The position numbers were made by a program, and so were the translations under genes. Under the pieces are notes generated by a model. The model searched no databases. It was not told the origin of the DNA and saw nothing but the letters and a program-made list of their open reading frames with translations. DNA of 12,191 nt from an uncultured Bacteroidales bacterium. Lineage in GTDB: Bacteria; Bacteroidota; Bacteroidia; Bacteroidales; Bacteroidaceae. This document shows, piece after piece, positions 7,125 through 12,191 of this stretch. Location: the NCBI GenBank assembly GCA_937898885.1, contig CALDKD010000033.1, positions 1 through 12,191 on the forward strand, written 5' to 3'. Every line of letters begins with the position of its first letter. The stretch's first letter is position 1.

Positions 7125-7842
7125 CCGTCGTTTCCATCTTCCTCACCCGGCGGTAGTCTATCTGGCCGCTCTTCTGGTGGTGGTGCTGCTTTCCTGGACG
7201 GGCGGTATGTATGACTTGCGTGGGGTGGGACGCGGCGCTGCCGTTCCGCTTCGCAGTCTGCTCGATGCGCAGGGCATTCGCTGGCTGCTTCGCAACTCGG
7301 CGCGCTCTATGGCTGCCGCTCCTGTGGGCAATGCTGTCCTGCTGCTGTCGTGTCTGGGCGTCTTCGGAAAGAGCGGGCTGGGCCATGCGCTTGCCCGTGT
7401 CGTGCGCAAGGGAAACATCGCTTACAAGGAGCGTATGGCGCTGCTTCTGGCGGGTGTCATCTTTGCGGCTATCCTGGCGCTTACCGGCATTGGCGTGTTC
7501 GGGCGCAATCATCTGCTGAGTGGGCTGTCGGGTGGCTTCCTGCAGGGGCCGCTTATTGATGGGGCAGTGTTTCTGCTTTTCCTGGCGGTGGCTGTTCCGT
7601 CTATCGTTTACGGACTTACTGTGTACCGGCTTCGAAACATTGATGATATCATTAACGGCATGGTCAGTCTCTATGTCCCGCTGGCATCGTTCTTCCTTAC
7701 AATGCTCATCGCCTCGCAGCTCATCGCGGCCTACGATTACTCAGGCCTCAGCGCGTTGCTTCCCGTCAGCGCCGCCACCGGTGCCGCAATCCGCTTCCTC
7801 ATCTGGTGGCTTCCACTTCCCATCATCTGGCTCCGTAAGTGA
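7117..7842 (+). CDS. Polytopic membrane protein, AbgT-like half-transporter
   Basis: A 241-residue, very hydrophobic protein with about six predicted membrane helices (roughly 11-28, 67-85, 106-124, 148-170, 181-205, 222-238). The segment LSWTGGMYDL followed by SLLDAQGIRWLLRN resembles the N-terminal region of AbgT-family (p-aminobenzoyl-glutamate) transporters, but the protein is about half the length of E. coli AbgT. It might work as a dimer, be a reduced paralogue, or have another role. The frame is open from 7051; I choose the ATG at 7117 because it gives MSDRR before the first helix and an ATGAGTGA overlap with the regulator stop, typical of translational coupling, and the upstream codons lie inside the regulator. 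As last gene of the operon it may be the output or a co-sensor. Membrane location is secure; family is tentative. Confidence 0.65.
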   Translation: MSDRRFHLPHPAVVYLAALLVVVLLSWTGGMYDLRGVGRGAAVPLRSLLDAQGIRWLLRNSARSMAAAPVGNAVLLLSCLGVFGKSGLGHALARVVRKGNIAYKERMALLLAGVIFAAILALTGIGVFGRNHLLSGLSGGFLQGPLIDGAVFLLFLAVAVPSIVYGLTVYRLRNIDDIINGMVSLYVPLASFFLTMLIASQLIAAYDYSGLSALLPVSAATGAAIRFLIWWLPLPIIWLRK

Positions 7843-7870
7843 ATCAGTAGGGACAGGTACCGGTGATTCA
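7840..7870 (+). terminator. Possible weak operon-end hairpin
   Basis: A perfect 7-bp inverted repeat, TGAATCA (7840-7846) and TGATTCA (7864-7870), begins at the operon's last stop codon and is followed by ATTAATTG. A second small hairpin, GCTCAC-TGC-GTGAGC, lies at 7893-7907. Neither has a good T run, so termination at either is only a guess. Confidence 0.25.
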
Positions 7871-7925
7871 TTAATTGCTGAGAATGAGCGCCGCTCACTG
7901 CGTGAGCTCTCCTTGCTATAAGAAA

Positions 7926-7959
7926 GAAAGCATCGCAACCTGTTGGATGCGATGCTTTC
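7926..7959 (-). terminator. Terminator of tRNA-Arg
   Basis: A perfect 12-bp stem (GAAAGCATCGCA at 7926-7937 with TGCGATGCTTTC at 7948-7959) encloses a 10-base loop. On the minus strand it begins one base after the encoded CCA of tRNA-Arg and is followed by TTTCTTAT, consistent with intrinsic termination of that transcript. Confidence 0.75.
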
Positions 7960-7960
7960 G

Positions 7961-8037
7961 TGGTGATTCCGTTGGGATTCGAACCCAAGACCTACTGCTT
8001 AGAAGGCAGTTGCTCTATCCAGCTGAGCTACGGAACC
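7961..8037 (-). tRNA. tRNA-Arg, anticodon TCT
   Basis: On the minus strand this folds as a cloverleaf. The acceptor stem is GGTTCCG/CGGAATC with one G-T pair, the D arm is AGCTCAGCTGGATAGAGC, the anticodon stem ACTGC/GCAGT encloses loop CTTCTAA giving anticodon TCT, and the T arm contains GGTTCGAATCC. The discriminator is A and CCA is encoded at 7961-7963, unlike tRNA-Gly in this window. It reads AGA/AGG arginine codons. Position 37 is A, as expected for a tRNA that carries t6A, the substrate class of enzymes such as TrmO and TcdA encoded at either end of the window. Confidence 0.95.
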
Positions 8038-8053
8038 AGCCTTTTCGCGGGCG

Positions 8054-8085
8054 CAAAGGTATGATAAATTCAACACACTAACAAA
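8054..8085 (-). promoter_or_regulatory. Bacteroidetes promoter of tRNA-Arg
   Basis: On the minus strand TTTG (plus 8082-8085) is followed after exactly 20 bases by TACCTTTG (plus 8054-8061), a full consensus match, ending 16 bp before the tRNA 5' end. Confidence 0.8.
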
Positions 8086-8113
8086 AAAAGCGCGATAATT
8101 GTGACGAAATGTG

Positions 8114-8121
8114 TAGATTTG
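8114..8121 (+). promoter_or_regulatory. -7 element for the nitroreductase gene
   Basis: TAGATTTG is a full match to TAnnTTTG and lies 26 bp before the ATG at 8148, with an A-rich leader between. No TTTG is present at the expected -33 distance (GCGC is there instead), so the promoter may be weak or activated. Confidence 0.5.
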
Positions 8122-8147
8122 CCCAGACTAACCAATCAAATTAAAAA

Positions 8148-8780
8148 ATGAAGAGAGTTTTATTCACATTGTCCGTGCTTGCGGCGTTGCTGGGAACAGC
8201 TGGCTGCGGGTTCAAGACAGAAAGAACTGAAAAGACTGAAGTATCAGAACTGACTATGAGCGAGATGACGAACATTGATTTCCTGGAGCTGGCCAAAGGC
8301 CGCTACTCGGTGCGCAAATTCTCAGACAAGCCTGTTGAGCAGGAGGTGATTGACAAGATTCTTGAGGCCGGCAAGGTGGCGCCTACAGCCGCTAACATCC
8401 AGCCGCAGAAAATCTACGTGCTCCGCTCAGAGGAGGCAATGCAGATTGCGAACAAACTCTCACCCTGCATCTTCGGAGCACCGCAGACATTCATCATCTG
8501 CTACGACGCCAACCGTGCCTGTCCCCGTGGCGAGGGCAACTATGGCGACATAGACTGCACCATCGTGCTCACTCATATGATGCTCGAGGCCTGGAACCTT
8601 GGAGTAGGCACCTGTATGGTAGGAATGTTCAACGCCGATGAGACACGTAAGGCCCTGAACCTGCCAGACAACATCCATCCTGTGCTCTTTTTGCCGTTCG
8701 GCTATCCGGCTCCCGATGCGACTCCGTCAGCAAAGCACACTGACTATCGCCCATTGGAGGAGACCGTAGAGTACCGCTAA
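8148..8780 (+). CDS. Nitroreductase family protein with lipoprotein-like signal
   Basis: A 210-residue protein whose residues 43-210 form a nitroreductase/FMN oxidoreductase domain, expected to reduce nitro compounds, quinones or flavins with NAD(P)H. Family landmarks are GRYSVRKF (51-58) for FMN phosphate binding, VAPTAANIQPQ (77-87), and GVGTCMVG (152-159) near the flavin. Most relatives are cytoplasmic and start near residue 40. Here the frame begins with MKRVLFTLSVLAALLGTAGC, a short hydrophobic signal ending in a lipobox-like TAGC with Cys20, then a charged KTE/RTE-rich linker (23-35). The product may therefore be a lipoprotein anchored in the envelope. The ATG at 8148 fits the -7 element at 8114-8121; starts at residues 37 or 40 would give a cytoplasmic form. 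The gene stands alone and ends at a shared terminator. The family is confident, the location less so. Confidence 0.88.
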   Translation: MKRVLFTLSVLAALLGTAGCGFKTERTEKTEVSELTMSEMTNIDFLELAKGRYSVRKFSDKPVEQEVIDKILEAGKVAPTAANIQPQKIYVLRSEEAMQIANKLSPCIFGAPQTFIICYDANRACPRGEGNYGDIDCTIVLTHMMLEAWNLGVGTCMVGMFNADETRKALNLPDNIHPVLFLPFGYPAPDATPSAKHTDYRPLEETVEYR

Positions 8781-8797
8781 TTCCGGCTACATCCCAC

Positions 8798-8839
8798 AAA
8801 AAACCGCGCTACTTTCCTTTCCAGGTAGCGCGGTTTTTT
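8798..8839. terminator. Bidirectional terminator between convergent genes
   Basis: AAAAAACCGCGCTAC (8798-8812) pairs perfectly with GTAGCGCGGTTTTTT (8825-8839) around a 12-base loop. The GC-rich stem with A and T runs suits termination on both strands, serving the nitroreductase gene from the left and the barrel protein gene from the right, whose stop codon is only 2 bp away. Confidence 0.88.
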
Positions 8840-8841
8840 AG

Positions 8842-10182
8842 TTAGAACATGTAGTTGAAACCCACGTTGGTCCAGAGGCCGTTGCCGTCGTTGGCGCTCA
8901 GAGCCTTGGCGGCCTCGAAAGACAGAATCATATTGTGGTTCATCACCAGCTTCAGACCGATGCCGGCGGTGCAGTGTGGAGTCTCCTTGTTGCCGGAATA
9001 GACATTCCATCCAGCAGGGACACTCTTCTGCTCGTCCAGACGGTACGGCTGAATAACCTGACCCGCATCGAAGAACGGATTCAGCGCAAGACCCCAGTTC
9101 TGGTTAATCAGCTTGAAGTTGAAGAACCTCCAGCGCAGCTCCACATTCAGCCAGGCCATGCCGTTGCCAATCACGCCGTTGCGGTTCAGACCACGGACCG
9201 ACGCGTTGCCGCCCAGACCCTCAGTGTACATCCTGCGGAAGAACATCGTATTCAGATTGTTCGCAAAATAGTAGGGAATCTCGCCGCAAATCTTGCCCTG
9301 CACGCCCAGACGGTAGGTGAAAGTCAGCTTGTCCGAAACCACCGGCACATACTGGCTGCCCACAAAGGTGAATCCCATATTGCCATAGCCCTCGCCGTCA
9401 ATGTCGGGAGCGCCGTTAATGCTCGCCTCAATGTTGAACCCGCGGGTAGGATCGCTGTCGTGGTCTCGGCTGTCATAGACCAGACCTGCCCTGAACTGCA
9501 GCACATTGCCGCCCTCCGCCTCGTTCTGGCGAATCAGCCCTAAGGTGCGGTACACATCGTACAGCGTTGCCTGATGCTCGTATGCATCAAACTTCTCAGT
9601 ATCCAGGGCCTTTGTGCTGGTGTGATAGAACGCCACACCCGCGGCCCAGCTCAGATTGCCCGCAATCTTCTTCTGCATGCTCACCACAGCCCTGAACTGA
9701 TTGCGGCTCATAAAGTTGTAGCCGCTCTTCGTTCCCTCCGGGAATGTTATAGGAAGAAAGCTCTGTATGTCGGGCGAGGCCTGAAGGTAGTTGGCGTCGA
9801 AAGGAGCCGCAAAACCGTTGAAACCGTAGAAACCGAACTTGGGAGCATTGAAATATGCAACATCGTAGAACAGCTTGCCGTCGGGAATCAGCGTCTTGAA
9901 ATCGCCATAGCTGCGCAGCACGCTCGATCCCTTGGTGTAGGTCGATGCCTCCACGTTGATCTTGAAATTGTACGATGGATACGCGCTTCCGTCGCCAAAG
10001 TTGAAGATATCGCAGCACACACCGTACTGGAAACCCAGGTCGGAGTCAAAGCCAACCACCGGGAGCGGGCCGAAGTTCCAGCCCGTCTTTATTATCTCGC
10101 CTTTCTCGTTAGTCTTCTTGGCGCCATATGCGGGAGCCACCAGAATGGCCGCAGCGGCCACCAATAATGCAAGTCTTCTCAT
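8842..10182 (-). CDS. BamA/TamA-like outer-membrane beta-barrel protein lacking POTRA domains
   Basis: A 446-residue outer-membrane protein with a signal peptide (1-20, probable cleavage after PAYG) that runs almost straight into a barrel. Omp85-superfamily landmarks are YDSRDHDSDPTRGFNIEAS (236-254), matching the DxR...P..G strand motif, and ASVRGLNRNGVIGNG (327-341), the VRGF/Y-type motif of the inward loop, followed by LNVELRWRFF (345-354). The chain ends NVGFNYMF with a terminal phenylalanine, as in a barrel assembly signal. There is no room for POTRA repeats, which assembly factors use to bind clients, so a general BamA role is unlikely; lipid or surface-layer export or a specific translocation role are alternatives. 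The N-terminal GWNFGPLPVVGFDSDLGFQYG resembles a short Bacteroidetes module I recall as DUF5982. It converges with the nitroreductase gene and diverges from the GH18 gene. Confidence 0.85.
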   Translation of the reverse strand: MRRLALLVAAAAILVAPAYGAKKTNEKGEIIKTGWNFGPLPVVGFDSDLGFQYGVCCDIFNFGDGSAYPSYNFKINVEASTYTKGSSVLRSYGDFKTLIPDGKLFYDVAYFNAPKFGFYGFNGFAAPFDANYLQASPDIQSFLPITFPEGTKSGYNFMSRNQFRAVVSMQKKIAGNLSWAAGVAFYHTSTKALDTEKFDAYEHQATLYDVYRTLGLIRQNEAEGGNVLQFRAGLVYDSRDHDSDPTRGFNIEASINGAPDIDGEGYGNMGFTFVGSQYVPVVSDKLTFTYRLGVQGKICGEIPYYFANNLNTMFFRRMYTEGLGGNASVRGLNRNGVIGNGMAWLNVELRWRFFNFKLINQNWGLALNPFFDAGQVIQPYRLDEQKSVPAGWNVYSGNKETPHCTAGIGLKLVMNHNMILSFEAAKALSANDGNGLWTNVGFNYMF

Positions 10183-10203
10183 ATTTAAGTTTTAAAAACC
10201 GCT

Positions 10204-10211
10204 CAAAGGTA
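10204..10211 (-). promoter_or_regulatory. -7 element for the BamA-like gene
   Basis: On the minus strand TACCTTTG is a full match to TAnnTTTG, 21 bp before the ATG at 10180-10182. No clear TTTG lies at the -33 distance. It shares a 76-bp intergenic region with the GH18 promoter. Confidence 0.55.
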
Positions 10212-10231
10212 GTGATTCTGTAGTAATTTCT

Positions 10232-10239
10232 TAATTTTG
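10232..10239 (+). promoter_or_regulatory. -7 element for the GH18 gene
   Basis: TAATTTTG fully matches TAnnTTTG, 19 bp before the ATG at 10259. A -33 TTTG is not evident. The divergent -7 element (10204-10211) is exactly 20 bp away, so the upstream halves of the two promoters must overlap. Confidence 0.55.
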
Positions 10240-10258
10240 CCGCAGTAAAAATAGAGCT

Positions 10259-11323
10259 ATGCACCTTAAAAGATATATCATACCGCTCATCTTGTGTCTG
10301 ATGGCGGCGCTGAACGCTCCGTCGGCACAGGCAGCCACCGCGCCCAACGGTCCCGAGATAGTGGTCTATGTGCCCTCCTGGTCAGACCAGCTGCCGGACC
10401 CCTCAAGCGTAACCTGCATCAACTACGCCTTCGGTCACGTGAACGCCACCTTCAACGGCGTCACCATCGACAACGAGCCGCTCCTGCGCCAGATTCTGGA
10501 GCTAAAGAAAGCCAACCGCAAGCTCAAGGTGGTGCTCTCCATAGGCGGGTGGGGCAGCGACGGCTTCAGCCAGATGGCGGCCGACGCGCATAACCGCCGT
10601 ATGTTCGCCTGGGACTGCCGCAAGATAGTCTGGAGTATGGGCATTGACGGCATAGACATTGACTGGGAGTACCCCACGCAGGGCGATGCCGGCATAGCCT
10701 TCAGCCCCGACGATACCCAGAACCTCACCAAGGTGGTGCAGGAGCTCCGCACCGCCATCGGCCCCAAGCGCACCATCTCGGTGGCCACCGTCAGCTCTGG
10801 CCTCTACGTCAACCTGCGCGCGCTCTCCAAGTACGTTGACTACTTCAACCTCATGACCTACGATATGGGCACGCCTCCCAGCCACAACGCTCCGCTCTTC
10901 CAGTCCAAATACGTGCAGAGCATCAGCATAGACGAGGCGGTTCAGCGCATCCTTAACCAGGGCATCCCGGGCAGTCAGATAGTGCTTGGCCTGCCGTTCT
11001 ACGGGCACGCGTCAGAGAATTTCCCTACAGATGTAAAGAACTCCGAGGCGCACCTGGTTGAAAACTTTTTTTACAATTGGGACGAGGACGCCAAGGTGCC
11101 GTATATGACCACCCGCTCGGGTCAGATGGCCTATTCTTTCGATGATGTCCGCTCGCTCGGCATCAAGTGCAGCTACGCCCGCAACCGCAAGCTCCGTGGC
11201 GTCATGTGCTGGTCCTACGATGGCGATGATCCTGAGAATACTCTGCTGAATGCGGTGAATTCCGCCATGAAAAGCGCTGAGATTCTAAATCTTGACGAAC
11301 TGTCCGACCACGTCTCTGATTAG
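10259..11323 (+). CDS. Secreted GH18 glycosidase (chitinase-like)
   Basis: A 354-residue family 18 glycoside hydrolase. After a signal peptide (1-25, cleavage after PSAQA) comes a single TIM barrel. It has the substrate-site motif VVLSIGGWGSDGF (91-103), the catalytic DGIDIDWEYP (130-139) with Asp130, Asp133, Asp135 and acid Glu137, MTYDM (199-203) with the conserved Tyr-Asp pair, and the closing GVMCWSYDGDD (314-324) with Trp318. All core residues of substrate-assisted GH18 catalysis are present, so it should cleave beta-1,4-linked N-acetylglucosamine polymers such as chitin oligomers or peptidoglycan-like glycans. An endo-beta-N-acetylglucosaminidase activity on glycoproteins is possible and not distinguishable here. 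There is no carbohydrate-binding module, lipobox or neighbouring SusC/SusD pair, so it is a stand-alone, probably periplasmic or secreted enzyme. Its last 39 bp overlap tcdA on the other strand. Confidence 0.92.
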   Translation: MHLKRYIIPLILCLMAALNAPSAQAATAPNGPEIVVYVPSWSDQLPDPSSVTCINYAFGHVNATFNGVTIDNEPLLRQILELKKANRKLKVVLSIGGWGSDGFSQMAADAHNRRMFAWDCRKIVWSMGIDGIDIDWEYPTQGDAGIAFSPDDTQNLTKVVQELRTAIGPKRTISVATVSSGLYVNLRALSKYVDYFNLMTYDMGTPPSHNAPLFQSKYVQSISIDEAVQRILNQGIPGSQIVLGLPFYGHASENFPTDVKNSEAHLVENFFYNWDEDAKVPYMTTRSGQMAYSFDDVRSLGIKCSYARNRKLRGVMCWSYDGDDPENTLLNAVNSAMKSAEILNLDELSDHVSD

Positions 11324-12010
11324 CAGCGCAGACAGTCTCAACCCGAACATAGCGGTTATGTAAGCCACGGTGCCGTTGCCGCGGTCCGCATCGTCCTGGC
11401 CCTGTACGTCTCTGTTCTCCAGCCGCTCGTCACTGAACACGCACTGGAACTTACGCTGCGGAAATTGTCCGCTTTTTTTGAAATGATTACGCAGGGCTTT
11501 CGCAAGCGGGCAGCCGTATGCTTTCCAGAACTCGGCCACCTGTATGCGCTCTGGGTCCATCTTCAGGGCGGCGCCCATCGACGAGTAGAGTACGGCATCG
11601 GTCTCCAGTGCCCGTAGTATCAGCAGCGCCTTGTCGGGTATGCTGTCTATGGCGTCTATTATGTAGTCGTAGCCGTGCAGGTTGAAGCTCTGTGCTGTCT
11701 CCTGGCAGAAGCGTTCCTGCCGCACCCCTATGTTGGCGCCCGGGTTGATGGCCAGCAGGCGGTCTCTCATTGCCAGCACTTTGGGCTGTCCTATGCTCAG
11801 GGTGGTGGCCATCAGCTGGCGGTTCGCGTTGCTGGCGCATACGTGGTCACAGTCGGCAATGGTCAGGTTGGTCACTCCCGTGCGCACCAGGCTCTCGGCG
11901 CACCAGCTGCCAACTCCGCCAACGCCTATCAGCAACACCTTGACCTGGGCCAGCCGCTGCAGGGCGTCAGTGCCGGTCAATCGCTCTGTCCTTGCCAGTA
12001 TCTTGTCCAT
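11285..12010 (-). CDS. tcdA: tRNA threonylcarbamoyladenosine dehydratase TcdA (CsdL)
   Basis: A 241-residue E1-like (ThiF/MoeB superfamily) enzyme. In E. coli, TcdA uses ATP to cyclise t6A37 of tRNA to ct6A, working with the CsdA/CsdE sulfur-transfer proteins. Visible features are the N-terminal RTERLTGTDALQRL (7-20), the nucleotide-binding GVGGVGS (29-35), the acidic ADCDHV (52-57), SNANRQ (60-65) matching the family SNxNRQ with its conserved Arg64, and YIIDAIDSIPDK in the central part. Length fits the family. The frame is open to 12088, but the ATG at 12008-12010 gives the MDKILARTERL start typical of the family; the 26 extra residues look unrelated. The stop lies inside the 3' end of the convergent GH18 gene. 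No strong promoter was found upstream. Confidence 0.9.
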   Translation of the reverse strand: MDKILARTERLTGTDALQRLAQVKVLLIGVGGVGSWCAESLVRTGVTNLTIADCDHVCASNANRQLMATTLSIGQPKVLAMRDRLLAINPGANIGVRQERFCQETAQSFNLHGYDYIIDAIDSIPDKALLILRALETDAVLYSSMGAALKMDPERIQVAEFWKAYGCPLAKALRNHFKKSGQFPQRKFQCVFSDERLENRDVQGQDDADRGNGTVAYITAMFGLRLSALLIRDVVGQFVKI

Positions 12011-12077
12011 CTTGTTGCAAAATCTGCCGCAAGTTAGAAATAATTCAACCAAAAGTGACTCTTTTTTATAGAAACGT

Positions 12078-12108
12078 TTTGACCTCATACCTAGTTAACG
12101 TAATTTTA
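12078..12108 (+). promoter_or_regulatory. Probable promoter for a gene beyond the window
   Basis: TTTG (12078-12081) is followed after 19 bases by TAATTTTA (12101-12108), seven of eight consensus matches. It reads rightward, away from tcdA, towards a gene not included here. Confidence 0.4.
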
Positions 12109-12118
12109 CAAATTTGTA
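12107..12118. repeat. 12-bp perfect palindrome
   Basis: TACAAATTTGTA is a perfect palindrome overlapping the end of the probable -7 element at 12101-12108, close to where transcription would begin. It could be an operator for a dimeric repressor of the downstream gene; an AT-rich chance palindrome cannot be excluded. Confidence 0.4.
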
Positions 12119-12128
12119 TAGCGCACGC

Positions 12129-12158
12129 GCGCATACCGCGCATACCGCGCATACCGCG
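12129..12158. repeat. 9-bp tandem repeat, three copies plus partial
   Basis: The unit GCGCATACC occurs three times without change at 12129-12155, followed by a partial GCG (12156-12158) and preceded by an alternating GCGCACGCGC stretch. It lies downstream of the putative rightward promoter, so it would be in the 5' leader of the next transcript or just before its coding start. Confidence 0.7.
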
Positions 12159-12191
12159 ATAGTTATATTATAGCCAGACCTCACATCTGCA

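Noticed and set aside
8935..10167. Plus-strand frames of about 200 residues opposite the barrel gene
   Set aside because: They are antisense to a well-supported outer-membrane protein and have no motif, signal or promoter of their own.
12011..12088. Longer start for tcdA
   Set aside because: The 26 added residues (basic, cysteine-containing) do not match the family, which starts close to MDKILARTERL.
12129..12158. CRISPR-like array
   Set aside because: The units are 9 bp, contiguous and without spacers, so this is a simple tandem repeat.

Overview
The window looks like chromosomal DNA from a moderately GC-rich member of the Bacteroidales (Prevotella/Muribaculaceae/Barnesiella-like; the genus cannot be fixed from sequence alone). 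Several intergenic regions carry the Bacteroidetes sigma-factor signature (TTTG about 20 bp upstream of TAnnTTTG), leaders are A-rich with little Shine-Dalgarno character, and the protein families are typical of gut Bacteroidales: a giant TPR sensor kinase of what I believe is the DUF5112/DUF5113 type, a POTRA-less BamA-like outer-membrane protein and an Ig-like pectinase-related exported protein. All identifications are from motifs read by eye; no database search was run.

Layout. (1) Positions 1-310: a short non-coding stretch with a 27-bp-period direct repeat, then a strong hairpin terminator, tRNA-Gly(CCC) and its promoter, all serving the minus strand. (2) 310-993, minus: trmO, a tRNA m6t6A37 methyltransferase. 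(3) About 1000-1040: compact, overlapping divergent promoters. (4) 1066-7842, plus: a four-gene operon with gaps of 5 and 9 bp and one 8-bp overlap. It encodes an exported beta-helix/Ig-like protein, a 1358-residue double sensor histidine kinase, a NarL-type response regulator and a six-helix membrane protein resembling half of an AbgT-type transporter. (5) 7926-8085, minus: tRNA-Arg(TCT) with terminator and a full promoter. (6) 8148-8780, plus: a nitroreductase with a lipoprotein-like signal, ending at a bidirectional terminator shared with the convergent gene. (7) 8842-10182, minus: the BamA-like barrel protein. (8) 10259-11323, plus: a secreted GH18 glycosidase, divergent from the barrel gene. 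(9) 11285-12010, minus: tcdA, whose last 39 bp overlap the end of the GH18 gene. (10) 12010-12191: a probable plus-strand promoter for a gene beyond the window, a 12-bp palindrome and a 9-bp tandem repeat.

How the genes may work together. The operon at 1066-7842 is the most interesting part: an exported accessory protein, a kinase with two periplasmic sensor regions, a dedicated regulator and a membrane protein form a plausible envelope or nutrient sensing module. The kinase appears to have divided its chemistry: the intact ATP-binding domain is in the first half and the only clear phospho-acceptor histidine motif in the second. Separately, the window carries both enzymes known to modify tRNA t6A37 further (TrmO and TcdA) and a tRNA-Arg that decodes an A-starting codon, the class that carries t6A. 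This is suggestive but may be chance proximity.
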